From assembly GCF_026391055.1 (NCBI RefSeq), contig NZ_JAPLET010000025.1, positions 283,112-347,111 of the forward strand: DNA of 64,000 nucleotides, given 5' to 3'. Shown here one piece after another: positions 1-7,999 of this stretch. How positions within the stretch are numbered: the first letter of the stretch is position 1; every line of letters begins with the position of its first letter. Below the pieces are notes generated by a model, which was not told the origin of the DNA, searched no databases, and saw only the letters and a program-made list of their open reading frames with translations. A program made the position numbers and the translations under genes. This stretch comes from Spirosoma sp. Its GTDB lineage: Bacteria; Bacteroidota; Bacteroidia; Cytophagales; Spirosomataceae.

Positions 1-785
1 CAGGCTGCGAAGCCACCTCCCCTCCGCTCCTGATCGGGCAATCGACCAAACCGGTCATCACGTTCGACTCCATTCCTCCAGTTTGTGGTACCGATGGTCC
101 ACTTATCGCCCTCAAAGCCAGTCCGGCAGGCGGGCTATTTTCGGGCAAAGGGGTAACTGGCAATCAGTTTAGCCCCAAAACGGCTGGCATCGGCAAACAT
201 GAGTTAACGTACACCGTTCAAAATTCGGCCAGTTCCTGCGCCACGGGTCTCATTCAGCGGCAGGTCGATGTAATTTCACCGCCCACCGTTGGCTTACCAA
301 CCGAAATAACCGTCTACAAAGGCGGCAATGTTGATTTAGAACCCATTTTAACGGGCCAACCCGTACGCTTCTCCTGGGAACCGGGCACATATTTATCCGC
401 TACTGATCAACCTTATGTGCAGGCGCTTGCGCCACAGGAAGAAATTCAATATACCCTGACAGCAACCGACAGTACAGGTTGCCAGGGCTCAGGCACTGTG
501 CAGGTAAAGCTGATCAAGCCTATCTGGATACCGGATGCGTTCAGCCCGAATGGTGATGGCCTGAATGATACCTGGCAATTGATAGGTATCGACGATTACC
601 CTAAGGCACAACTTACAGTTTTTAACCGCTGGGGAAACATCGTTTACCATACAGAAAACGGATATAGTCAAGTTTTCGACGGAACGTATACAGGTACGTT
701 ACTTCCAACTGGGACTTATACTTACATTCTGCGCCCTTCGTCTTCTTCTCCCCCCTTAAAAGGGAATGTATTAATCCTGCGCTAG
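1..785 (+). CDS. Gliding-motility-type secreted protein, C-terminal part (5' end outside window)
   Basis: The reading frame is open from base 3 to a TAG at 783-785, so this is the last ~260 residues of a longer protein. The end carries the gliding-motility-associated C-terminal domain (CHU_C type): a run IPDAFSPNGDGLNDTW, then an immunoglobulin-like sandwich with VFNRWGNIVY and a closing GTYTYILR. Proteins with this tail are exported by the type IX secretion system and held at the cell surface. The upstream part is rich in Pro, Thr, Ser and Gly, with paired cysteines, like the PKD/Ig repeats of large Bacteroidete surface proteins. The internal ATG at 417 is not the start because the frame continues upstream without a stop. 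The specific ligand or role cannot be read from this fragment. Confidence 0.88.
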   Translation, partial: GCEATSPPLLIGQSTKPVITFDSIPPVCGTDGPLIALKASPAGGLFSGKGVTGNQFSPKTAGIGKHELTYTVQNSASSCATGLIQRQVDVISPPTVGLPTEITVYKGGNVDLEPILTGQPVRFSWEPGTYLSATDQPYVQALAPQEEIQYTLTATDSTGCQGSGTVQVKLIKPIWIPDAFSPNGDGLNDTWQLIGIDDYPKAQLTVFNRWGNIVYHTENGYSQVFDGTYTGTLLPTGTYTYILRPSSSSPPLKGNVLILR

Positions 786-1194
786 CCTCACTTACAGATG
801 ACATCCGAGATGTCATAATGCGACCACTTGGTTACTCTTTGTAAATGAAATAAGTAATTTATAGCGTTAATGACCTTCAAATAAATTTTTTTTGATAGCA
901 TCAACTTAAGGGCATTATTAGCAGATTTAGTATACATTAGTTTAATTATAATTTATTTAATACAAAAACTCACAGAATAATTATATTTATTATATAAATT
1001 ATATACATATAACCCTAGTTTGATTACAAAAAAACCCTATACATTTGCTTTATATCTATCCTATAGCTACAAAAATCACCAAACTATTAACTTATTATAT
1101 TATAAATTACAGAATAAAGTAATTAATAATATACTCCATTAGTCCACATTCTTAATCCAGTTTAAATCCATAATTAGTGTAAAACGTAACAAAT
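786..1194. other. AT-rich intergenic region, no gene
   Basis: About 410 bases, strongly AT-rich compared with both flanking genes, with stops in all frames and no convincing ORF. It holds the likely promoter of the beta-helix gene (see the promoter entry) and a leader of roughly 140 bases. No clear terminator hairpin is visible after the upstream gene. Confidence 0.6.
1019..1047 (+). promoter_or_regulatory. Bacteroidete-type promoter for the beta-helix gene
   Basis: TTTG at 1019-1022 and TACATTTG at 1040-1047 match the Bacteroidete -33 (TTTG) and -7 (TAnnTTTG) boxes with 17 bases between them. The expected start of transcription would leave a leader of about 140 bases before the ATG at 1195. 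The call rests on the motif match alone, in AT-rich DNA where chance matches are possible. Confidence 0.4.
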
Positions 1195-2799
1195 ATGAAG
1201 TTTGTACTAACGTCGATTTTATTTGTAATTTCTCTCACCTACACAGTTGCCCAGAATTGCGATTGTGACATTACCATCTCAAAAGCAGCCATGTATGATG
1301 GCGATGCACTGGACTATAAACCTGGCCAGACCATTTGTATTAAAGCTGGTAACTACCCTTATCTCTACTTTAAAAACATAGTAGGAAAAAGCAACAAACC
1401 CATTACGATCATTAACTGCGGTGGGCTCGTTACTGTCGGCGCATCGACCGGCACCAACGGTATCCAGTTTTATGACAGCAAGTACGTCAAGCTTACCGGC
1501 TCGGGCGACAGTCGATTTAAGTATGGCTTCAAGCTCACCAAGACTCCCAGCGGAGCATCGGGCATTAACGTAACAAGCTTTAGCTCCGACTTCGAAATTG
1601 AACAGGTTGAGGTATCGGGCACCGGATTTGCCGGCATCATGATCAAGATGGACCCGACCTGCGATCCGGCCACCTGGCGGGGCAATTTTTCGATGTACAA
1701 CATCAAGATACACGACAACTACGTACACGATACCTACGGTGAGGGGATGTACATTGGCAATTCGTTCTGGAATAGCGGCATCACCAAGACCTGCGATGGC
1801 GTGAGCAAAGTAGTTTATCCGCACAACATTTATGGCCTGGCCATTTACAACAACCTGGTCGAGCGCACCGGTGCCGAAGGCATACAGTATGGCTGTGCAC
1901 CAGAGTATCGGGTATATAACAATGTAGTTAGAAACACCGGTATCTCTCCATTTGCAACCTACCAGAACAATGGCATCCAGGCATCGGGGGGCGTGTCTGG
2001 CCGCCTATACAATAACGTCGTACAGAATGTAAGTGGCAACGGTATTATAATTCTTGGCCATACAGGGACGAATATTGTTTATAATAACCTGGTCACAAAT
2101 ATTGGAGGGATAGGTGTCTTTTGTGACAATCGGCCCGGAACTCCGGCTGGTAACAGCATCATATTCGCGAATAATACACTGGTTAACTGCAGACAGGAAG
2201 GATTTGCGCTGTATAACAAGCTGGACAAAAGCACACTGGCCAACAATGCGGTAATTCAGACGGGGTCGGGTAAATTATTGAATACGCTATCCGGAGTTCA
2301 GGTAACGCAGACGGCCAATTATTACGAAGCGACATTAAGTTCAGCCAAATCGAACAGACTATTCGATGATAATTATAAGCCGGTATCTGGATCTCCGCTA
2401 ATTGACAAAGGTATCAATAACGGCTACTGGGGTATTAAGCAGGATCTCGATGGCAAAGGCCGCCCAAAAGGAAAGAGTATTGATATTGGCGCTTATGAAT
2501 TTGAATCAGGTGATGGTGGCCGACTGGGCGCTGACGGTGTAGAAGCGGGCGTTCGGGAGGTGTTATCATTTCCTTCGCCCTGTATCAACGAAGTGTTTCT
2601 TAAGCTGACTGGTTATGAACTGACCATTTCTAAAGTGACTATTTACACCATAGATGGCAAGCCGGTTATGAGCGTGGCCCCTGCTACTCTAAGCGATGAA
2701 GTCCGGTTAGAAACGGAGTCTCTGGCAACGGGTGTCTATGTTTATCAAGTGGTCACTTCAGATCTTAAGGTATTACAGGGCCGGTTTGTGAAACAGTAA
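1195..2799 (+). CDS. Secreted right-handed parallel beta-helix protein with type IX sorting domain
   Basis: 534 residues. Residues 1-19 form a signal peptide (MKFVLTSILFVISLTYTVA). The middle (~60-400) is a right-handed parallel beta-helix, seen as repeated turns with Asn ladders such as YNNLVERT, YNNVVRNT, YNNVVQNV, YNNLVTNI and ANNTLVNC. This is the fold of pectate lyases and other polysaccharide lyases or epimerases. The end of the helix has the DIGAYEF motif common in such proteins. The last ~85 residues are a type IX (Por) C-terminal sorting domain with IYTIDGKPV and GVYVYQVVT. It is therefore a secreted or surface-bound, probably carbohydrate-active protein. No catalytic residues can be assigned with confidence, and the fold also occurs in non-enzymatic adhesins. 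It stands alone, followed by a strong terminator-like hairpin. Confidence 0.85.
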   Translation: MKFVLTSILFVISLTYTVAQNCDCDITISKAAMYDGDALDYKPGQTICIKAGNYPYLYFKNIVGKSNKPITIINCGGLVTVGASTGTNGIQFYDSKYVKLTGSGDSRFKYGFKLTKTPSGASGINVTSFSSDFEIEQVEVSGTGFAGIMIKMDPTCDPATWRGNFSMYNIKIHDNYVHDTYGEGMYIGNSFWNSGITKTCDGVSKVVYPHNIYGLAIYNNLVERTGAEGIQYGCAPEYRVYNNVVRNTGISPFATYQNNGIQASGGVSGRLYNNVVQNVSGNGIIILGHTGTNIVYNNLVTNIGGIGVFCDNRPGTPAGNSIIFANNTLVNCRQEGFALYNKLDKSTLANNAVIQTGSGKLLNTLSGVQVTQTANYYEATLSSAKSNRLFDDNYKPVSGSPLIDKGINNGYWGIKQDLDGKGRPKGKSIDIGAYEFESGDGGRLGADGVEAGVREVLSFPSPCINEVFLKLTGYELTISKVTIYTIDGKPVMSVAPATLSDEVRLETESLATGVYVYQVVTSDLKVLQGRFVKQ

Positions 2800-2827
2800 G
2801 CCAACACCAGCAAGACACACAATAAAT

Positions 2828-2882
2828 AAAGTCTCAGGGGTTTAAGAAACGTATACGTTTCCTAAACCCCTGAGACTTTTTA
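2828..2882 (+). terminator. Rho-independent-like terminator after the beta-helix gene
   Basis: A long inverted repeat: AAAGTCTCAGGGGTTTA at 2828-2844 pairs with TAAACCCCTGAGACTTT at 2863-2879, with further pairing inside (GAAACGTATACGTTTC). It is followed by more T residues. The stem reads as AAA...TTT on both strands, so it could end transcripts from both the beta-helix gene and the opposing cas operon. Its downstream arm touches the first CRISPR-like repeat. Confidence 0.8.
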
Positions 2883-2961
2883 TTCCTGTATGGTACGATT
2901 AATAAAAGATAGCTACTGAGCATCCTTTCCAAAATTTCAATTCCTGTCTGGTACGATTAAT
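2877..2961 (-). CRISPR. Two-repeat CRISPR mini-array or relic next to cas5
   Basis: Two direct repeats at 2877-2903 and 2935-2961 agree at 24 of 27 positions, sharing the core TGGTACGATTAAT preceded by ATTCCTGT and one variable base. They are separated by a 31-base spacer at 2904-2934. Read on the minus strand, the second copy ends in GGAATTGAAA, the usual 3' end of type I-B repeats that becomes the crRNA 5' handle. The copy further from the cas genes ends instead in GGAATAAAAA, a decayed 3' end as often seen in the last repeat of an array. The array lies ~50 bases downstream of cas5 in the same direction. A single spacer is little evidence, but the position beside type I-B genes and the repeat style support the call. 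Confidence 0.6.
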
Positions 2962-3011
2962 GGGTAATTCCAAACTTACCGAAAAAACCCGTATAAATTC
3001 AATATAATAGA

Positions 3012-3851
3012 TCACATAAGCTGTACATACGAATTCGTTTGATTGAGCCGGTATAAATTTGCCAATTGAGTGGGCGCTTTAATTGGATAGTCCGTGAACG
3101 CGAAGTTCACCAGATCATACTGAAACAACTCTTCATTGAAACCGGCCGGTAATCGTTCAAAATAGATATAACTACCTTTCTGATGCGACATATCAATTAA
3201 ATCAAGTTGGTCGCTTTCACTTGCCATTGACTTTCGGTCAGTCTTCAGACGCTTGTCAAATAGTGTTACCAGTTCAAAAGACTGGGTTGGCCTTGTTCTG
3301 TCAACCTCGTATTCATTTACATTATCCCACCAGGCCGTAAACTCATTTTTCCCTAGATAAGGCATAAACTCGGCTTCATGCTGTCTTATACGAGCAGCTA
3401 ATCGAGACTGCAGGTCGTCGGCCGGATCGAGAAGTACAAAAACCCGGTATGCAGGACATCTCAGAGTGTTTTCATGCACGATAAGAGTTCCATCGGCATT
3501 AGCATAACCAACGGTATTCGTATAGGTGATTGCCACTTTCGTGAAGCTTCCGCGCTCATGATTAAGTGGCGCAATACCAACTAAAACCGACTTCAACAGT
3601 GTATAATACTGAGGCCATTGGCCTTTCTGCTGATGGCCTTTCAGACCGGCTATAGCACCCATAATACCCAACAGAGCAGGCTTATGAAGCATGTTATACG
3701 AATACTGAATCCCTTCGTTAACATCCGGTTTACGGAAAAAACCAAAGTCGGCCTGCAAATCAAAAGACAGTAATTCTTCCCTGCGCTTCTTTTGTAACGT
3801 CCTAGAAGACAATTGTTTTTCCGGCAATTCAATCATGGTTTTCATACTCAT
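3012..3851 (-). CDS. cas5: CRISPR-associated protein Cas5, type I-B
   Basis: 279 residues. The N-terminal RAMP-type start (SFDLQADFGFFRKPD, ~29-43), the glycine-rich PALLGIMGAIAGLKG (~58-72), the stretch NTLRCPAYRVFVLL and the PYLGKNEF motif (~169-176) are features of the Cas5 family of type I-B systems. In Cascade-like complexes Cas5 caps the 5' handle of the crRNA and contacts Cas8. The ATG overlaps the cas7 stop by 4 bases (ATGA), so the two are translationally coupled. In usual type I-B operons cas3, cas4, cas1 and cas2 follow cas5. Here the gene is followed only by ~50 bases and the mini-array, so the nuclease and adaptation modules are missing. Some Cas5 proteins (type I-C) process crRNA, but nothing in this sequence shows that this one does. 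Confidence 0.85.
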   Translation of the reverse strand: MSMKTMIELPEKQLSSRTLQKKRREELLSFDLQADFGFFRKPDVNEGIQYSYNMLHKPALLGIMGAIAGLKGHQQKGQWPQYYTLLKSVLVGIAPLNHERGSFTKVAITYTNTVGYANADGTLIVHENTLRCPAYRVFVLLDPADDLQSRLAARIRQHEAEFMPYLGKNEFTAWWDNVNEYEVDRTRPTQSFELVTLFDKRLKTDRKSMASESDQLDLIDMSHQKGSYIYFERLPAGFNEELFQYDLVNFAFTDYPIKAPTQLANLYRLNQTNSYVQLM

Positions 3852-4771
3852 GGGTTCAACTCCAGGAGGACGGAACTACTGGGCGCACCGATCACCTCCG
3901 ATACAGTAGGGTCGTAATAAAGCTCAATGGTTTCGATCTGTTTAGCCACCGAAGACCGTTCCAGTATTTCTGTGACCCTGGACAGATCAATTTTTCGATC
4001 TTCACCTATCCGAATCAGGTCAACAAAAGAGGGCAAAACCAGCATGGAGCCTGCCTTGAGTTGCACCCATAACATCAATTCGTTTTCTGTTCCCACTTTA
4101 GCTGCCGAATCGTAGAGAGTAGCCCCCTGCGTCAGGGCTTTTTTGACTCTGGCAATATCCTCTTCACTGATCGCTTTGCCGCCACATAATTCGACAAGAT
4201 CGCTGCTGTTGTGCGGGTTTAACGAAAAACTATGTACATAGTGGCCCTCTTTCAACTTCGACTGCGTACCCAGTGAACTCATCGTAGACTCGGCACTGCT
4301 CACATTAGGATTCCGGAAAGGCGTCATGATCTGTTCAAAGTAGATAACACCTTCAACAAACCGATTAACACCATGGGTTACCTGCAAAGGCCCGTGAATT
4401 GACAAACTAGTTTTGCCGGCATACGTCCCACCAAACAGGCGAACATCCAGGCATTCGAATAGATTTCGGGCTACCGTTCGGCGCAACTGAGCATCTTTTT
4501 CCTTAGGATACGTCCCAAAATAATGTTCGTAACTTTCGTCCAGCGTTCTGGGCTGCAATTCCGAATTGAGCGTTTTCAGATAAAAAATTTTCTCACCGGG
4601 GTATGCCTTTTTAAAGTAATTCCGTATGGTATATTTCAAGGCTTTATCCGTAGCATAAATAGTCCCGTCCGGCAAAGTACGCGGCTGATGAGTGAAATCG
4701 GCATTGTAATTAGAGTTAACAGACTTTATAACGACACACCCGAAAACACGATTTGAAAAAAAGTTTCCCAT
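3848..4771 (-). CDS. cas7: CRISPR-associated protein Cas7, type I-B (Csh2-like)
   Basis: 307 residues, the usual length for the Cas7 backbone subunit, which multimerises along the crRNA spacer. The N-terminus reads VVIKSVNSNYNADF followed by RTLPDGTIYATDKALKY (~14-48), the hallmark of the Csh2/Cas7 type I-B family. The internal SIHGPLQVTHGVNRF (~125-139) matches the conserved GP-Q segment of the same family. It lies 63 bases after cas8b and overlaps cas5 by 4 bases, which fits one operon. There is no sign of truncation. Assignment as Cas7 is firm; the exact subtype rests on family resemblance and on the neighbouring Cas5 and Cas8b. Confidence 0.88.
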   Translation of the reverse strand: MGNFFSNRVFGCVVIKSVNSNYNADFTHQPRTLPDGTIYATDKALKYTIRNYFKKAYPGEKIFYLKTLNSELQPRTLDESYEHYFGTYPKEKDAQLRRTVARNLFECLDVRLFGGTYAGKTSLSIHGPLQVTHGVNRFVEGVIYFEQIMTPFRNPNVSSAESTMSSLGTQSKLKEGHYVHSFSLNPHNSSDLVELCGGKAISEEDIARVKKALTQGATLYDSAAKVGTENELMLWVQLKAGSMLVLPSFVDLIRIGEDRKIDLSRVTEILERSSVAKQIETIELYYDPTVSEVIGAPSSSVLLELNP

Positions 4772-4834
4772 AACAGGGTTTATAGTAAGAGACTATTAAC
4801 TGGTGAAGCTGACCTATAAAAACTGATAGCTGCT

Positions 4835-6724
4835 TCAATTCTCGCGCGAAAAGAACGTCGGACTGAAGTACCCTGCAAGGATAAACACATATAGCTTTTT
4901 CAAATCGACCCGTTTATCAAAAGCCATCAACTCACGCATCAGATTAGCAACTCTGTTCCTTTTCAGATTAGCCGGGCGTTCTACTTCATGCTTATGCTTA
5001 AGAAATAAGCGCCCTATCTCCTGCTTGAAAAGTTCAACATCTGTTTTCTGAACAAAGGCTTCCAGAGCAGCGTGTGAATCGTCGGAAGAGTTACTCAAAC
5101 TCATCAAATAATCAATTATCTGCCCCGAAACAAACGCAAACTCATATTCATCCTCGAGCGGAATACGTTTAAAACTATCCGCAATTAGCAGCGTCCTTTC
5201 CGTTAATGAATCAAGTTTATCTGGCATATATAATCCGTTAAAATTCTCATTATTGACATCAAAAAAATGATTGATGCTAAAAAGAATATTGAGTTTTTCT
5301 TTTAGTTGTTTATCTCTCCTGCATTTCAAATCATCTTGAAGTGTAGAGACAAGCATATGCCAGAAAGCAGGCCCCTTAATGGCATCACGCTTCGACTTAA
5401 ACACAAAATCATAAATAGATTTCCTGTATGTCAATGCGCTAAGATACGTATAGGTAAGATGGTGAGAGTTAGACGTAGTAGAAACTATAAAATCTTCTGT
5501 TTTTAAATCACCAAGAATATTATCCGACTGTACATTCTTATGACTGATCAAGGGCATAAAAACGATATCTAACAGTTGAAACACGTTAGTCAGGCGAGGA
5601 TATTTCTTTCGTTTCTTAGATGTTGTCAATACACCCGTTACATTTTTAATTTCCAGCCAGTTTCGCTTATTATATTCATCCCATATATAATAATCAAACC
5701 TACTGACGAAATCAAAATCCTTTATTTGCCCCTGTTGGTAGTATAAAAGGTAATAATTAGAAAGCCCAGTTGTAGAGCTCGTATAAAGCTCCGTTATAAG
5801 CTGCTCGTACGACTTACGCTGTGCAGGTGCCTTGCGTGCTTCTTCTTTAAAAAGGCTCAAGACTGTTCTGCGTAGCGCTGCGCCCGACTCTTCATCGGAA
5901 AACGTGAAGATGGGTAATGGCCTCGGCAAGATATTACGGTCGAGTATTTTCTGAGTTTCAAATATTGTTTCAGCAAATTCGTGCGTTACAGAACCATTAA
6001 ATAGAAAGGTAGCCGTCTGGTGCTTCAGGAAAGGCTTCTCTTCATTGAATCCGTTTTTAAAATTGCTAACTCCAAGAGATTCTCCACGTACAGATGGCAG
6101 CTTACGGTTAAATAAATACGCTTTAAGGTAGGCAGAATACGCCTTTTTATAAATTGCCAATGGCAGATCAAGATGTAGTATTATGTGCGCGTCTTCACTA
6201 AGTTTGTCAAATCCATCAATGGTAGTAAGAAACCGTTCAAACGTAGTCCAGGAGTATAAATAATTCTGAAGCCAATCGGCATATTTATAAAACTCATAGT
6301 CGATCAATGTCTTGGCCTTTTTAAAATAACGCGGCACTCGCTCATTGATCTTTACTTTATCCTTTTCAATATATTTCGACCCGCCGGTCAATGACTTTTT
6401 TTTGGTGGCAAAGCAAAACGGTGAAACCGTTAATATCCCTTTTTGCGGCAGGTCGAAGCACTTTTGGTAGAATGGTTTTTTTTCAAAATCGAGCGTCCAG
6501 CTTACTTCCTGAATTTCTGCACACCGAATCAAAAAATCAGAAAGATTATCGGCTTGTTTCCGGCGGGTGTATATTTCATAATCAATGCCGGATAAACGCG
6601 CACCGGATGCACCATCAGCAAAATCAACCTTTACTAGTATATTCAGTCCTTCTTTAGGTTGTATACCAATTCGTTTAAACTCTGGATCAAGAACCTGAGC
6701 AAAACTGGAAAGTTCTTTAAGCAT
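4835..6724 (-). CDS. cas8b: CRISPR-associated large subunit Cas8b (Csh1/TM1802-like)
   Basis: 629 residues, typical for Cas8b, the large subunit that recognises the PAM in type I-B effector complexes. It is poorly conserved, as the family is. Support comes from position (first gene before cas7 and cas5), size, and the C-terminal helical region: FAFVSGQIIDYLMSLS (~521-536), then NRVANLMRELMAF and LYVFILAGYFSPTFF, which resembles the end of Csh1/TM1802 proteins. No HD or helicase motifs are visible, so it does not substitute for Cas3. Base composition is more AT-rich than the hydrogenase cluster downstream, compatible with horizontal acquisition. It starts the operon, with 856 non-coding bases upstream where cas6 might have been expected. 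Confidence 0.7.
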   Translation of the reverse strand: MLKELSSFAQVLDPEFKRIGIQPKEGLNILVKVDFADGASGARLSGIDYEIYTRRKQADNLSDFLIRCAEIQEVSWTLDFEKKPFYQKCFDLPQKGILTVSPFCFATKKKSLTGGSKYIEKDKVKINERVPRYFKKAKTLIDYEFYKYADWLQNYLYSWTTFERFLTTIDGFDKLSEDAHIILHLDLPLAIYKKAYSAYLKAYLFNRKLPSVRGESLGVSNFKNGFNEEKPFLKHQTATFLFNGSVTHEFAETIFETQKILDRNILPRPLPIFTFSDEESGAALRRTVLSLFKEEARKAPAQRKSYEQLITELYTSSTTGLSNYYLLYYQQGQIKDFDFVSRFDYYIWDEYNKRNWLEIKNVTGVLTTSKKRKKYPRLTNVFQLLDIVFMPLISHKNVQSDNILGDLKTEDFIVSTTSNSHHLTYTYLSALTYRKSIYDFVFKSKRDAIKGPAFWHMLVSTLQDDLKCRRDKQLKEKLNILFSINHFFDVNNENFNGLYMPDKLDSLTERTLLIADSFKRIPLEDEYEFAFVSGQIIDYLMSLSNSSDDSHAALEAFVQKTDVELFKQEIGRLFLKHKHEVERPANLKRNRVANLMRELMAFDKRVDLKKLYVFILAGYFSPTFFSREN

Positions 6725-7580
6725 AATTAATTACATATTCAGCCAGGATAAAGAATGACTATTCAACAGGACACACCCTCCTTAATAGAATTAATTCGAC
6801 GGTCAGCTATTGATCACATTCTTTTATAAACCCCGGCACATCCTAGTATCGTAGCCAATAAACAGGTGATATCCGGTTAAATAATAATTGGCAATAAATA
6901 CCAAATTTTTCAATTCGCTTTATAGATCTACCAGCAATCAAAACCATAAATAACGACAGCTACCCGTTCGAAAAATAGTCTTTTTCTTCTTCTTACGACA
7001 GCTTAATAGACCGTTATATATAGCAATGATTTTAACGTTTATAAAAGGAGTTGATGTAATAAAACTTTATTTATCCTTAAATAAGATATAGTTCATTACC
7101 TAAAAACTAATTTAGGTTCAATATTAAACCCTGATGCATTTCACAACAATTATTCGTTGACTTATTTATCGTATAGTTTCTTTTTTCAACCAAAGGTAAA
7201 CTTATAATATTTTGTAACTTTTATCTGTTTATCAAGGTAAGTTGTCATTTGTGCTTCACTTGTAACCAGATGAGCCAATTATATGGTAAGTGATATTAAC
7301 ATCACTTACCGGAAGGTATACTATAATATGTGCATATATATATAACAGTTAATCATTCTCCATACTTTTAACAGGGTAGTTCTCTGAAAACACCTTCTTA
7401 AAGTAGGTAACAAATTAACAAACTGTTACTAATTCTTAGCCGATATACCTTCAATTATGTTAACCGATAATCTTTTTGCAACTAACTCTGAAGAGGTATC
7501 TTACAGACTTACAGGGTATTCGCAATGCATTTGTGCTTGAATCTCATTTATGAACCACTTATTTTATAACCTCAACGCTT
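6725..7580. other. Long AT-rich divergent intergenic region upstream of cas8b
   Basis: 856 bases between the divergent cas8b and the 88-aa gene, very AT-rich, with no ORF of note on either strand and no recognisable cas6 remnant by eye. It contains a near-perfect palindrome (7285-7310) and, on the minus strand, one TAnnTTTG-like box (seen as CAAAGGTA at 7191-7198) without an obvious -33 partner. It may hold promoters for both flanking units. No further copies of the CRISPR-like repeat were found in it. Confidence 0.5.
7285..7310. promoter_or_regulatory. Palindromic operator-like site
   Basis: GGTAAGTGAT at 7285-7294 and ATCACTTACC at 7301-7310 form a perfect 10-bp inverted repeat with a 6-base centre. 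This size and spacing suit a dimeric transcription factor site. It lies between the divergent cas8b and 88-aa genes, some distance from both starts. The regulator is unknown. Confidence 0.4.
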
Positions 7581-7847
7581 ATGACTATTTCTCGTGCTTG
7601 TTTCGATCGCCAACCCTTATTCATTCGGGAAGGAGCTTTACGTCTTTGGGGCGTACCACTAGCTCATCGGGCTGACGTTTGTCGGGATCGCCAGTTATAC
7701 AGTTTCAATGATTTCTTTGCGGAGCTTTGCTACGACAAGAATGATGGAAGCCTGACATGCGTCTGTACATTTACCAGACCTCAGCGCCTGGAGCCTTATT
7801 TGGAACAAGTTAACCTGGACAAGTTAGCCGACTTCAAGCCCCTGTAA
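7581..7847 (+). CDS. Hypothetical protein (88 aa)
   Basis: I do not recognise this 88-residue protein. It starts at an ATG, has no signal peptide or membrane segment, and contains four cysteines (C8, C35, C50 and C60/C62 region) and a segment LYSFNDFFAELCYDKNDGSL. The residue mix (aromatic and charged residues, no low complexity) looks like a real small globular protein. No ORF on the other strand competes. It is flanked by a long AT-rich region before and an inverted-repeat-bounded stretch after. It could be a small regulator or accessory factor, but nothing shows a function. Confidence 0.5.
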   Translation: MTISRACFDRQPLFIREGALRLWGVPLAHRADVCRDRQLYSFNDFFAELCYDKNDGSLTCVCTFTRPQRLEPYLEQVNLDKLADFKPL

Positions 7848-7876
7848 CTGGTAGCTAATTAGTTACAACATGTGTT

Positions 7877-7991
7877 ATCCCGAATTTTCTTACCCATAAG
7901 GTTGACCTTTTTGGTGCCCCCATAGGTGTCAACTGTCTGGTGGCTCACACACGCGACTCATGCGGAGCCGTGAAGAGATAAAATTCGGGAT
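7877..7991. repeat. Inverted repeat bounding a ~90-base spacer
   Basis: ATCCCGAATTTT at 7877-7888 and AAAATTCGGGAT at 7980-7991 are perfect 12-bp inverted repeats enclosing 91 bases. The wider flanks (AACATG before, CATGTT after) also match in inverted order. The inside is GC-richer and shows partial pairing. It could be a large terminator structure between converging genes, a small non-coding RNA, or a tiny non-autonomous element. Confidence 0.4.
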
Positions 7992-7999
7992 GACTCATG

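Noticed and set aside
2877..6724. Transposon-encoded CRISPR system (Tn7-like CAST)
   Set aside because: No tnsA, tnsB, tnsC or tniQ-like gene lies within several kilobases; the nearest transposase is an IS3 element 56 kb away.
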